From: Limenecus sp048360435
GTDB lineage: Bacteria; Cyanobacteriota; Vampirovibrionia; Gastranaerophilales; Gastranaerophilaceae
Direction: 5' to 3'
DNA: 64,000 nt
Assembly: GCA_048360435.1 (NCBI GenBank)
Contig: DBGCOP010000017.1
Location: 100,300-164,299 of the forward strand
Of this stretch, positions 17,943 through 26,320 are shown in pieces (within the stretch, counting starts at the first letter, position 1; every line of letters starts with the position of its first letter). Under the pieces are notes generated by a model. It saw nothing but the letters and a program-made list of their open reading frames with translations. It was not told where the DNA came from and searched no databases. The translations under genes and the position numbers were made by a program.

Positions 17943-19634
17943 ATGAATAATTTTTTAGCGAAATTAAAGCCTGATACAAAGGTGAATGTGGGAGTTTCTG
18001 TATCTCCTAACGTCGGATTAGAAATGATTATGGTTGATCCTGTGCAGCATAAAATCATGAAATATGCACACAGGCCTCTTGCATACAATCAATCAAGCAG
18101 AGAGATTGAGGATTATGGCGAATTTAAAATAGCTCTCACAGAATTGTTTAATGAGCTTAAAATACTTCCTCAAAATGCAAATGTAGTTATTAATATGCCA
18201 AGTGTCTACTTCGGACACACATTTTTGCCAACGACTCTTGATGATGAGTCTGTTACCGGTGCTTTGATATCAAAAGCAGAAGAACAGTATCTGTTCAAAA
18301 AAAATGCACCTGTCGTCAGCTGGGTTGAAGTAAAAGAAAACAATTCAACAGAAAAAAGATATATTTTATATTCAGCGATGCAAGAAGGCGTTGTTGATGT
18401 AATTAAACAAATATTTAACGAGCTCGGAGCTACACTTGTTGCAATAGAGAATACATATTCTTCATTGATGAAGACTTTGGAATTTACAGGATTGACAAGA
18501 GACTTTGCAGATACTCCCGGTTCTTGGAATATTCTTTTGGTATCACAAAACAGTTATGCAGTATTCTCACTTATTGACTACAACATAATTGAATATTATG
18601 AAGATCCTCTCGCAATAAAATCTTTCAGCAATGATGAGGTTTATGTTGCAATTTCTCAAGCAGCATCTGCTGTTTTGGATAAATATCCGTCTGACAAGCT
18701 TTTAATTATAAGTGAATCAAATGACGTAAGTGCTGAAATTCTTGCTATTCAGATGAAACAACCCGGGTCTGTTATATTCCTTGAATGTAACCAGTATGCA
18801 AAAACACCGATGATGGATGTAGACTTAAATGTTCTTCCCAACTATATAAAAGCTATTACACCTGAAGCAATCGGTGCAGCAATATACAGATCAAAAGACT
18901 TTAGCTTAAAACTTAATTTTCTTGCTAAGTCTGACTATAAAGCACCTGACACTATTACAGTTATGGGCTTTGATCTTACTAAAGAACAATTGATGATTTA
19001 CACATTGATAATTGGTGCAGCTATCATAATTGTATGTTTCCTGGCGTCTGTTGTTATCGGTTCTTATAACACAACGCTGGAAAACCAGAAAGCGGCACTT
19101 GATCAGGAATCAACAAATCAACAAACAGAATTAGCTGATTTGCAAAAAGATAAAGGAAAAATAGATATTTATGCAGCTGCAAAATCAATTGACAAAAGTA
19201 TGGTAGAAAAAATATTATACTACAATGCAATTGGTGCTGATATTCCGGCAAAAGTATGGTTGACATCTTTTTATGCAGACTCAAATAAAGCATACGGAAT
19301 CATTGGTGAAACTACATCAGTTGATGATGTATATCTTTTCTTTAGAAATATCAAAGCACAGGTGCCAAATTCAGACTTAATCCTCTCCAAGCTCGGTGTA
19401 GACGATAAAGATGGATTAATAGATATCGAAAAAACACCAAATGCAAATTATACATTTGAATTGACAAATGGTGGATATGCTTCTGTTGCAGCAGCTGCTG
19501 CTGCACCTCCTGCTGATCCAAATGCACCGGTAGACCCGAACGCACCAACATCAGAAGGCAACGCACCTGCTCCAGATGCATCACCTTCAGGTGGTTTTAG
19601 TTTGCCAAAACTTCCTTCATTACCTGGAACCTAA
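17943..19634 (+). CDS. Fused type IV pilus inner-membrane assembly protein (PilM-like plus PilN-like)
   Basis: 563 residues. Residues 1 to about 335 have the look of the cytoplasmic actin-like protein PilM/GspL-N (NVVINMPSVYFGHTFLP, EEQYLF, AIENTYSSLMKTLE, EAIGAAIYRS). They end in a LKLNFLAKS segment like the LNLLP peptide with which PilN begins. A single transmembrane segment follows (about 351-372), then a short coiled coil and an alpha/beta domain (about 420-500), as in PilN. PilM normally binds the N-terminal peptide of a separate PilN; here the two are covalently joined. The tail (about 505-563) is Ala/Pro-rich with repeated DPNAP. The PilO-like gene follows after 35 bases. PilP, PilQ and the motor ATPases are not in the window. 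Confidence 0.75.
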   Translation: MNNFLAKLKPDTKVNVGVSVSPNVGLEMIMVDPVQHKIMKYAHRPLAYNQSSREIEDYGEFKIALTELFNELKILPQNANVVINMPSVYFGHTFLPTTLDDESVTGALISKAEEQYLFKKNAPVVSWVEVKENNSTEKRYILYSAMQEGVVDVIKQIFNELGATLVAIENTYSSLMKTLEFTGLTRDFADTPGSWNILLVSQNSYAVFSLIDYNIIEYYEDPLAIKSFSNDEVYVAISQAASAVLDKYPSDKLLIISESNDVSAEILAIQMKQPGSVIFLECNQYAKTPMMDVDLNVLPNYIKAITPEAIGAAIYRSKDFSLKLNFLAKSDYKAPDTITVMGFDLTKEQLMIYTLIIGAAIIIVCFLASVVIGSYNTTLENQKAALDQESTNQQTELADLQKDKGKIDIYAAAKSIDKSMVEKILYYNAIGADIPAKVWLTSFYADSNKAYGIIGETTSVDDVYLFFRNIKAQVPNSDLILSKLGVDDKDGLIDIEKTPNANYTFELTNGGYASVAAAAAAPPADPNAPVDPNAPTSEGNAPAPDASPSGGFSLPKLPSLPGT

Positions 19635-19669
19635 TTTATAAATAAACCTATATACTGAAAGGGCAGAAA

Positions 19670-20335
19670 GTGAATAATCAACAAACATTACCATATATGA
19701 TCGGTTTAGTATTTTGTTTAATTGTCGGAATCTACTTATTATATCCGAAAGTTACGGCAGTTTATACAAATTACAATGAGGTTAAAACAAAAACTCAAGC
19801 TGTTGAACAAGCAAAACAACAGATTGCCGATTTAAAAGCACAAAAAGAAAACTATGAAAAAGAAGAAAAGGTTTCAACAAAACCTGTATATAAAAATGAC
19901 ATAGCTACTGTTGATCCAATGTCATCATTCGGAGTAATGTTTGAAGATGTTATACAATCTGCTAAATATAACGGATTGAAACTCAGATCAATTTCTTATA
20001 ATACAGCACCGGGAGAAGATGTTGTTCAGAAAAATATCTCTTCTGATTACAATGTTTGTGCAATATCAATGCAATTGATTGGCAATTATATGCAATTCCG
20101 TTCATATTTTCAAGATATATATAATTATCCTTACCTTATTAACCTGGATAAAATCAGCATTAAACCATATGAAAATAATAAGAGAATACTTATCGCAGAC
20201 ATTACTGTAACATTATATTCAGTTAAAAATGAAGCACAAAAAGCAGCAGCTGCTGCTGCCGCAGAATTGGCACCGCAAGGTGATCAGGCAGCTGCACCTG
20301 CTACTACGCCGGAAGCACCAATGCCGGGAATGTAA
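19670..20335 (+). CDS. PilO-like type IV pilus assembly protein
   Basis: 221 residues starting at GTG behind a GAAAGGG ribosome binding site. One transmembrane segment (about 8-26, IGLVFCLIVGIYLLYPKV) is followed by a coiled coil (about 35-70, Gln/Lys/Glu-rich). A ferredoxin-like domain (about 80-195) contains MQLIGNYMQFRSYFQDIYNYP, typical of PilO. The last 25 residues are an Ala/Pro-rich tail like that of the preceding fusion protein. PilN and PilO form a periplasmic heterodimer that aligns the pilus platform. The agmatinase gene starts 2 bases after its stop codon, so the three genes share a transcript. Confidence 0.75.
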   Translation: MNNQQTLPYMIGLVFCLIVGIYLLYPKVTAVYTNYNEVKTKTQAVEQAKQQIADLKAQKENYEKEEKVSTKPVYKNDIATVDPMSSFGVMFEDVIQSAKYNGLKLRSISYNTAPGEDVVQKNISSDYNVCAISMQLIGNYMQFRSYFQDIYNYPYLINLDKISIKPYENNKRILIADITVTLYSVKNEAQKAAAAAAAELAPQGDQAAAPATTPEAPMPGM

Positions 20336-20337
20336 TT

Positions 20338-21171
20338 ATGCTGGGACCATTTTTGAGTAAAAACTGGATTGGTTCTGTTGATTCATACGATGAAGCTGAC
20401 ATTATTATGATAGGCTTGCCATTCGACGGAACTTGTTCTTATCGTCCGGGCAGTAGGTTTGCACCTGAAAGGCTAAGGCTTGCCAGCTGGGGAATGGAAG
20501 ATTACTCTCCAAATTATGATATGCACCTTGAAGATGTAAATTTCTTTGATGCAGGAGAGCTTGAATTCCCATTAGGCAATACAATAAAAACGCTGGACCT
20601 AATTGAAGAAAACGCCAGACACATCTTTAATGATAATAAAAAATATTTAGGAATTGGCGGAGAACATCTTGTTACTTATCCTGCGGTAAAAGCCTGTTAC
20701 GAAAAATATCCGGATCTGGCAGTTATTCACTTTGATGCACACACTGACTTGCGAGAAGACTACCTCGGCGAAAAATTGTCACATGCCTCAGTGCTCAGGC
20801 GAATAGGTGAAACAATTGGATTTGAAAATATAAAACAAATTGGTATACGTTCCGGACTAAAAGAAGAGTTTGATTTAATGAAAAAACACAATACTCTTGT
20901 AAAAAAAGCAGGCGATTTGGAACCGATAAAAAATAAAAATATATTTTTAACAATTGATATTGATGTTCTCGATCCGTCAATTATGCCGGGTACAGGAACT
21001 CCTGAAGCAGACGGAATGTTTTATCGTGAACTGGCAGAATGGATAAAATATCTAAAAGGGTTTAATATTGTAGGAGCTGATATTGTTGAACTTGCTCCGG
21101 ATTATGATAAGAGTGAAGTCTCAACCGCAGTTGCAGCTAAAGTTATAAGAGATGTATTAATGATTTTATAA
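20338..21171 (+). CDS. speB: Agmatinase / ureohydrolase family
   Basis: 277 residues with all manganese-binding motifs of the ureohydrolases: GGEH, DAHTDLR and DIDVLDP, plus the SYRPGSRFAPERLR segment near the N-terminus found in agmatinases. The expected reaction is agmatine to putrescine and urea, the second step of polyamine synthesis from arginine. The family also contains arginases, formiminoglutamases and guanidinases, and the length and motifs favour agmatinase. It begins two bases after the PilO stop and is followed by a terminator; the link to pilus genes is probably only transcriptional. Confidence 0.85.
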   Translation: MLGPFLSKNWIGSVDSYDEADIIMIGLPFDGTCSYRPGSRFAPERLRLASWGMEDYSPNYDMHLEDVNFFDAGELEFPLGNTIKTLDLIEENARHIFNDNKKYLGIGGEHLVTYPAVKACYEKYPDLAVIHFDAHTDLREDYLGEKLSHASVLRRIGETIGFENIKQIGIRSGLKEEFDLMKKHNTLVKKAGDLEPIKNKNIFLTIDIDVLDPSIMPGTGTPEADGMFYRELAEWIKYLKGFNIVGADIVELAPDYDKSEVSTAVAAKVIRDVLMIL

Positions 21172-21173
21172 AA

Positions 21174-21213
21174 AAAGAGCCTAAAGACACAAACAGTAAT
21201 TAGGCTCTCTTTT
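21174..21213 (+). terminator. Terminator of the pilus-agmatinase operon
   Basis: AAAGAGCCTAA pairs with TTAGGCTCTCTTT around a loop of about 15 bases and ends in T. It lies directly after the agmatinase stop. Confidence 0.75.
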
Positions 21214-21244
21214 GTAAAAACTATAAATGGAACAAAATAATGAA

Positions 21245-21421
21245 CTAGAACATTTCTAGACCGGCATATTTGGTTCTTGCTACATTAGCTGTATTCTCCA
21301 TTGCCATAGTGAGAATTTTTTCTACAACATTTCTTACTTTTTTCAAATCTTTTTGAAGTTCTTCATACTTTTGTTCTTCTGCTTTTTTCAAAGCCATTTT
21401 AAATTTTTCAAAACCTGCCAT
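21245..21421 (-). CDS. Small coiled-coil protein, 58 residues
   Basis: An ATG at 21419-21421 preceded by GGGAG at an 8-base distance opens 58 codons ending in TAG at 21245-21247. The product starts MAGFEKFKMALKKAEEQ and is highly charged and helical, with heptad-like leucines up to about residue 38, then ends NTANVARTKYAGLEMF. The good ribosome binding site, amphipathic pattern and isolated position after a terminator support a real gene, although it is short. Function unknown. The region 21422-21590 upstream holds only AT-rich spacer. Confidence 0.65.
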   Translation of the reverse strand: MAGFEKFKMALKKAEEQKYEELQKDLKKVRNVVEKILTMAMENTANVARTKYAGLEMF

Positions 21422-21590
21422 GATTAATACTCCCTTTTATTTATTTTATCAACACTATTTCTATCGGCCTTAAAAAGAGAAAACTTTATAGCTCAAAGAG
21501 ATAATTTAACAATTAGTTACAAATATCATTTAATCTAAACTCTTTGCAATAATTTGCCCAGACTATAAAGTATGATTTATAATTAAGCAT

Positions 21591-22277
21591 ATGGATATAA
21601 TTTCACAAATAAAAAACAAAGTCATAGTATCTGTTCAGGCAATGCCATCCGAACCTTTATACAAAGAAGAATGCATGATAGCAATGATGCAATCAGTTGT
21701 AAAAGGTGGAGCAGCTGCACTAAGAGTTGCTGGAGTAAGGGATGTAATTAATGCAAAAAAACTTTTTAACATTCCTGTCATTGGGATAACAAAGCCCGAA
21801 GTAATCCCTCAGAATTGGCGTGAGATAGTTTATATTACACCAACAATTAAAGATGCAAAAGATCTCATTCAAGCAGGTGCTGACATTATTGCATTGGACG
21901 GAACATCACGTCCCAGAGGGGAAAATAACCTTAAACAAATAATAAAATTTATAAAAATAAATAAAAAAATAGTTATGGCAGATGTTGCTACTCTGTCAGA
22001 AGGAATAAATGCCCGACTTCTCGGAGCAGATATTGTATCAACAACTCTTTCAGGCTATACGACAGAATCACCGGAAACATCAACCGAACCTGATTTTGAA
22101 CTTTTAAAAGGACTGGTTAATTCAGTTGATTGTCCTGTAATTTTAGAAGGCAGAATTTGGCAGCCTGAACAAGTAGACAAGGCTTTTGAACTCGGTGCCC
22201 ATGCAGTCGTGATTGGTTCAGCTATTACAAGACCTCAACTAATCACAAAGAAATTTGTAAACAGAAACGAAAAATAA
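21591..22277 (+). CDS. nanE: N-acetylmannosamine-6-phosphate 2-epimerase
   Basis: 228 residues, TIM-barrel family. Diagnostic stretches are VSVQAMPSEPLYKEECMIAM near the N-terminus, GAAALRVAGVRDVINAKK, PVIGITKP, GADIIALDGTSRPRG, and the phosphate site with VILEGRIWQPEQVDKAFELG and AVVIGSAITRP. The reaction interconverts ManNAc-6-P and GlcNAc-6-P in the sialic acid / amino-sugar pathway. A ROK-family kinase follows after 10 bases, matching the NanE-NanK pairing. No nanA lyase or sialidase is in the window, so the pair could also feed from other sources of ManNAc. Confidence 0.9.
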   Translation: MDIISQIKNKVIVSVQAMPSEPLYKEECMIAMMQSVVKGGAAALRVAGVRDVINAKKLFNIPVIGITKPEVIPQNWREIVYITPTIKDAKDLIQAGADIIALDGTSRPRGENNLKQIIKFIKINKKIVMADVATLSEGINARLLGADIVSTTLSGYTTESPETSTEPDFELLKGLVNSVDCPVILEGRIWQPEQVDKAFELGAHAVVIGSAITRPQLITKKFVNRNEK

Positions 22278-22287
22278 AGAGAAATTT

Positions 22288-23199
22288 ATGAGAAAAGCAC
22301 TGGGAATTGATATAGGCGGAACAAAAATTTGCTATTCAATAATAGATGAAAAAGGCAATAAATTAACACCCGTCCAAAAAACAGCTACACCCAAAACAGC
22401 AGATGAAATAGTTGTTCTTTTAAAAAAAATAATTGAAGATAATTACTCTGACATAGAAGTAATAGGATTGTCTTCAGCCGGAGCCGCTAATATAGATAAC
22501 ACCAGAATCGTAAGCTCTACACCTAATTTGCCCTCAGGTTATAATTCTATTGATTTTTCAACACTTTCCGATAAAAAAGTATTTGTTGAAAATGATGCAA
22601 ACTGTGCAGTTGTAGCTGAATCTATAATGGGAGCCGGCAAAGGTTTTGATACTGTTCTTATGATTACAATAGGAACCGGAATCGGCGGAGGAATGTTTTC
22701 TAAAGAAAAACTTTTCAGAGGAGCAAAAGGAAACGCTCTTGAAGTAGGAAGTATGAAGATTTTTGCAGATAAAAGACAAAAATGTACATGCGGCAGATAT
22801 GACTGCTGGGAGTCTTATGCCTCAGGCACAGGGCTCAAAAATTGTGCAAAATTCGGTGCACAAAACTATGACGAGTTTAAAAACAGCTTGTTTAAACATA
22901 AAAAACCCGAAGAAATTACAACATATGATATTACTGATGGTGTTGAAAAAGGTGATTTATTTTCGCAAAAAGTTTTTAATCAATGGATGGAATATATTTT
23001 TACTGGTCTTGTAAGCCTTACTGATATATTCAACCCGGATTGTATTGTAATTTCAGGAGGAATGTGCAGATTTATTGATGTTCAAAAGCTGGAAGAAAGA
23101 ATTAACAAGGAATCCGTTGTTACTGATTTACAAGTCAAAACAGCTCATACTGAAAACGAAGCAGGTATGATAGGTGCAGCTCTTTTGGCTCTTCAATAA
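22288..23199 (+). CDS. ROK-family sugar kinase, probably N-acetylmannosamine kinase
   Basis: 303 residues. It begins with the ATP phosphate-binding loop GIDIGGTKICYSIID, followed by ENDANCAVVAE (catalytic Asp) and TIGTGIGGGMF. The ROK zinc signature KCTCGRYDCWESYASG has the conserved Cys of CxCG...C. The C-terminal DCIVISGGMC adenosine motif is present. ROK kinases act on glucose, GlcNAc or ManNAc. Its position 10 bases after nanE makes ManNAc the likeliest substrate (NanK), which is inference; glucokinase remains possible. Confidence 0.85.
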   Translation: MRKALGIDIGGTKICYSIIDEKGNKLTPVQKTATPKTADEIVVLLKKIIEDNYSDIEVIGLSSAGAANIDNTRIVSSTPNLPSGYNSIDFSTLSDKKVFVENDANCAVVAESIMGAGKGFDTVLMITIGTGIGGGMFSKEKLFRGAKGNALEVGSMKIFADKRQKCTCGRYDCWESYASGTGLKNCAKFGAQNYDEFKNSLFKHKKPEEITTYDITDGVEKGDLFSQKVFNQWMEYIFTGLVSLTDIFNPDCIVISGGMCRFIDVQKLEERINKESVVTDLQVKTAHTENEAGMIGAALLALQ

Positions 23200-23209
23200 A
23201 AAACTTCAA

Positions 23210-23241
23210 CAAAAAAAAGCCCGGAATTAATTTCCCGGGCA
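23210..23241 (-). terminator. Terminator of the first flagellin gene
   Basis: GCCCGG / CCGGGC stem; on the minus strand it runs into eight T. It lies 36 bases after the flagellin stop codon, between convergent genes. Confidence 0.85.
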
Positions 23242-23276
23242 AGTTGCCATCACCTATTATTGTAATTTATCTATTG

Positions 23277-24185
23277 TTATTGAATTAAGTTCAACGCTAA
23301 TGAAGGCAGCTGGTTAGCTTGTACCAACAATGTAGCTGAAGTTTGTTGAAGAATTTGGGCATTTGTATAGCTTGCTGATTCTTCTGCAATGTCAGCGTCC
23401 ATGATTGTAGATTTAGCTGCTGTTGCGTTTTCAATTGTTGTAACAAGTGAAGTTGATGCTGAATCAAGTCTGTTCATAACAGCACCAATTGTAGACTTGT
23501 TAGAAGAAATTGTATCAATAGCATTGTCAACAACTGTAATATATCTGGCTGCTGCTGATGCTGCTGCAAATGCAGCATTTAAGTTAGTTCTTAAACTTCC
23601 GTCTACTATACTTGTGTCACCAGGATCATCTCCGTTTGCACCCAATGTAGTTGAATCAATTTTTGTAAAAATTGATTTATCAATAGTAATTGAGTTTGTT
23701 GCAGATTCAGCATTCGCACCTACCTGCAATCTTAAGCCATCTTTACTTAAGCCTGACTTTCCGTCACCGCTTAACAGTTTCAAACCATTAAAGTTTGATG
23801 CACCAGAAATACGGTCGATTTCATCCAAACGAGCTTTAACTTCATCCTGCATAGCTTTCATTGCGCTTTCGTCATAAACGCTGTTTGCTGCTTGAGTAGC
23901 CAAATCTCTGATACGGTTAAGGTTATCTAACATAACATCAAGGTCACCCTCAACTGTTGAAAGAACATTGTTACCAGTTTGAATATTATTTTTAGCAACT
24001 TTTGAACCGTTAATTTGTGTGTTTATACCAGTTGCTACGTATAAACCGGCTGCGTCGTCTTTCGCTGCGTTAATCTTCAAACCTGTTGACATTCTTTCAA
24101 GTGCTGTGTTCAAAGAATTTGTTGCATTGTTCAAGTTTTTCTGTGTCTTCAATGCAGAAATGTTTGTGTTAACGATAATTGCCAT
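23277..24185 (-). CDS. Flagellin (paralogue 1 of 4)
   Basis: 302 residues, filament subunit. The N-terminal D0/D1 helices (MAIIVNTNISALKTQKNLN through about 165) and the C-terminal D1/D0 helices (from about 220, ENATAAKSTIMDADIAEESA and LQQTSATLLVQANQLP) are well conserved. The middle has only about 50 residues, so the surface-exposed D2/D3 domains are essentially missing. It lacks a signal peptide, as expected for type III export. It has its own leader with a CsrA-like hairpin and an AAGGAG ribosome binding site six bases before ATG, and its own terminator. It is about 20 residues longer than paralogues 2 and 3, mainly in the centre. Confidence 0.95.
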   Translation of the reverse strand: MAIIVNTNISALKTQKNLNNATNSLNTALERMSTGLKINAAKDDAAGLYVATGINTQINGSKVAKNNIQTGNNVLSTVEGDLDVMLDNLNRIRDLATQAANSVYDESAMKAMQDEVKARLDEIDRISGASNFNGLKLLSGDGKSGLSKDGLRLQVGANAESATNSITIDKSIFTKIDSTTLGANGDDPGDTSIVDGSLRTNLNAAFAAASAAARYITVVDNAIDTISSNKSTIGAVMNRLDSASTSLVTTIENATAAKSTIMDADIAEESASYTNAQILQQTSATLLVQANQLPSLALNLIQ

Positions 24186-24209
24186 ACAATTCTCCTTTCG
24201 GCATATCCT

Positions 24210-24226
24210 ATTTACATCCTGTAAAT
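24210..24226 (-). promoter_or_regulatory. CsrA-like hairpin in the leader of flagellin 1
   Basis: In the transcript, UUUAC and GUAAA close a loop AGGAU, so a GGA is displayed in a hairpin loop, the preferred site of CsrA. Two further GGA motifs follow (AGGAUAU and the ribosome binding site AAAGGAGA). Flagellin mRNA is the classical CsrA target in Bacillus. Regulation here is inferred. Confidence 0.45.
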
Positions 24227-24304
24227 TTAAATAGACTGTTCTATCATCTATTTAGACTGTGTGAATTTTTTCCTGTTCTTTACGTATTTATAATAACTTT
24301 TTGT

Positions 24305-24318
24305 CCATGCAAACTTAA
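24305..24318 (-). promoter_or_regulatory. TTAAGTT box upstream of flagellin 1
   Basis: On the minus strand TTAAGTTTGCATGG resembles the TTAAGTTGTAGG core of the boxes upstream of flagellins 3 and 4, about 120 bases before the ATG. It is the weakest member of the set. Confidence 0.25.
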
Positions 24319-24354
24319 TTCTTACAAAGTTTGAGATTTCTAATACTAAAGTGG

Positions 24355-24382
24355 TAAAAAAAGCCGGAGATTTCTCTCCGGC
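24355..24382 (-). terminator. Terminator after flagellin 2
   Basis: Perfect 8-base stem GCCGGAGA / TCTCCGGC with a GAAA tetraloop on the minus strand, followed by seven T. It ends the flagellin 3-flagellin 2 transcript. Confidence 0.9.
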
Positions 24383-24423
24383 GGTAATTATCGTTAACTA
24401 TCTATTGTTTTTGTGTAAAGAAC

Positions 24424-25266
24424 TTATTGTCTGACTAATGTTAATGCCATAGAAGGCAGTTGATTAGCCTGCACAAGCAGCGTTGCCGAAGTTTGCTGCA
24501 AGATTTGAGCTTTTGTATAATTAGCAGATTCTTCAGCTATATCAGCATCCACAATTGTAGATTTTGCGGCTGTTGCATTTTCAATTGTTGTAACAAGAGA
24601 ATCCTGTGCTGATGTAAGTCTGTTCTCTGTCGCACCAATTGTTGCCTTTCTTGCAGCAACATTACTAATAGCTGTATCAACTTTAGCTAAAAGAGCAGTA
24701 GCATCAGCAGTGGAAGCAAAAGTTGCAGTAGCTGAACCTACAAGAGTTGCTGCATCTGCTTTAGCAAATACATCTTTTGTCACGGCTATGCGGTCATTTG
24801 TAGTTCCATTTGCACCTACTTGAAGGGTTAAATCCGTGGTGATAGTGCCATCTAGGAGTTTTTTACCGTTAAAATCAGCCGATGCAGATATTCTTGTAAT
24901 TTCAGCAAGACGTGCATCAATTTCATTTTTCATAGCAGTATAAGACTTTGCATCATAAACACCGTTTGCACCTTGTACACAAAGGTCTCTAATACGAAGA
25001 AGGTTTTCATTAATTACATCAAGATTACCTTCAACAGTCTGCAAAACATTGATACCTGTTGCTACATTTGATTGGGCAATTTTGGAGCCTCTGATTTGAG
25101 TTTCAAGATTGTTTGCAACGAACATACCTGCGGCATCATCTGCTGCACGATTGATTTTTAAACCTGTTGACATTCTTTCAAGTGCTGTATTCAAAGAATT
25201 CGTTGCATTGGTTAAATTTCTTTGGGTCTTCAATGAAGACATATTTGTATTAACTATAATCGCCAT
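24424..25266 (-). CDS. Flagellin (paralogue 2 of 4)
   Basis: 280 residues with conserved terminal D0/D1 helices and a short centre, very similar to paralogue 3 at the termini (both contain INRAADDAAGMFVANNLETQ). The centre is different and rich in Ala and Thr (ATATFASTADATALLAKVDT). A Cys replaces Ala in the D1 helix (LLRIRDLCVQGANG), unusual because flagellins generally avoid Cys. It starts only 23 bases after the stop of paralogue 3, with an AAAGGAA ribosome binding site, so the two are cotranscribed. Confidence 0.95.
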   Translation of the reverse strand: MAIIVNTNMSSLKTQRNLTNATNSLNTALERMSTGLKINRAADDAAGMFVANNLETQIRGSKIAQSNVATGINVLQTVEGNLDVINENLLRIRDLCVQGANGVYDAKSYTAMKNEIDARLAEITRISASADFNGKKLLDGTITTDLTLQVGANGTTNDRIAVTKDVFAKADAATLVGSATATFASTADATALLAKVDTAISNVAARKATIGATENRLTSAQDSLVTTIENATAAKSTIVDADIAEESANYTKAQILQQTSATLLVQANQLPSMALTLVRQ

Positions 25267-25289
25267 AACTATATTCCTTTATATTAAAT

Positions 25290-26132
25290 CTACTGAATCA
25301 AACTTATTGCCAGTGCAGGAAGTTGGTTAGCCTGTACAAGCAGTGTTGCGGAGGTTTGTTGTAATATTTGTGCCTTTGTATAATTTGCTGATTCTTCAGC
25401 AATATCCGCATCCATGATTGTAGATTTTGCTGCTGTTGCATTTTCAATTGTTGTTGTTAAAGATTCCTGCGCAGAGCTCAACCTGTTTTGAATTGCACCT
25501 ATTGTTGCTTTACTTGTTGATACAGTACCAATTGCTGTATCCATTGTTGCAATCATTGCCTGAGCATTCGCCTGCGTAAAATTAGCAGAATCGCTTGGTT
25601 TTGTAACAGCAATAGTCTGGAAAATAGTATTTGCAACCTTAATTTGGTCATTTGCTGTTCCGTTTGCGCCAACCTGAAGGGTCATACCGTCTTTTCCAAG
25701 ACCGGTAGAACTTGCAGTAAATAAAGCCATACCGTTAAAGTTGGCAGAAGCTTGGATTCTTGTAATTTCATCCATACGTGCAATAATTTCATCTCTCATT
25801 GCGTTTAGTGATTTTGTATCATAAACACCGTTTGCACCCTGTACAGCCAAATCTCTGATACGAAGCAGGTTATCATTAATTACATCCAAAGTACCTTCTA
25901 CTGTCTGTAAAACGTTGATACCTGTTGCAACATTTGATTGGGCAATTTTTGAACCCCTTATTTGAGTTTCTAGATTGTTTGCAACGAACATACCTGCTGC
26001 ATCATCAGCTGCCCGGTTAATTTTTAAACCTGTTGACATTCTTTCCAATGCAGTATTCAAAGAAGTTGTAGCATTAGTAAGATTCCTCTGCGTTTTTAAC
26101 GCAGACATGTTTGTGTTAACGATAATTGCCAT
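25290..26132 (-). CDS. Flagellin (paralogue 3 of 4)
   Basis: 280 residues, first gene of a two-flagellin transcript. N-terminus MAIIVNTNMSALKTQRNLT, D1 motif LLRIRDLAVQGANG, C-terminus MDADIAEESANYTKAQILQQ. The central region (about 135-200) is short. The leader carries a CsrA-like hairpin and an upstream box shared with paralogue 4. The filament is probably a mixture of these subunits; which is the major one cannot be told from sequence, though its own promoter region and good AAGGAGA site make this a candidate. Confidence 0.95.
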   Translation of the reverse strand: MAIIVNTNMSALKTQRNLTNATTSLNTALERMSTGLKINRAADDAAGMFVANNLETQIRGSKIAQSNVATGINVLQTVEGTLDVINDNLLRIRDLAVQGANGVYDTKSLNAMRDEIIARMDEITRIQASANFNGMALFTASSTGLGKDGMTLQVGANGTANDQIKVANTIFQTIAVTKPSDSANFTQANAQAMIATMDTAIGTVSTSKATIGAIQNRLSSAQESLTTTIENATAAKSTIMDADIAEESANYTKAQILQQTSATLLVQANQLPALAISLIQ

Positions 26133-26163
26133 GCATTATCTCTCCTTTCGCATATCCTTATTT

Positions 26164-26180
26164 ATTACATCCCTGTTAAT
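26164..26180 (-). promoter_or_regulatory. CsrA-like hairpin in the leader of flagellin 3
   Basis: The transcript contains ACAGGGAUGU, an exact match to the core ACARGGAUGU of the CsrA selection consensus. It is displayed as loop AGGGAU on a short stem (AUUAAC / GUAAU, one bulged A). AAGGAUAU and the ribosome binding site AAAGGAGA follow, in the same order as in flagellin 1. Confidence 0.5.
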
Positions 26181-26237
26181 GTATTCTCATATTAAAGTAT
26201 TAAACTTCGAGACGTAATTCATATAAAGTTGTAAATT

Positions 26238-26253
26238 CCTACAACTTAAGTAT
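26238..26253 (-). promoter_or_regulatory. 16-base box shared with flagellin 4
   Basis: ATACTTAAGTTGTAGG on the minus strand, 106 bases before the ATG of flagellin 3. The identical 16 bases occur at exactly the same distance before flagellin 4. A degenerate copy (ATACTCAAGTTGGG) is at 26281-26294. It could be a promoter element of a flagellar sigma factor or an activator site. Confidence 0.45.
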
Positions 26254-26320
26254 GAAAAATGCGAAATTTTTGTATAAAAACCCAACTTGAGTATAAAAAG
26301 CTATACTTTTTTATCAAAGT

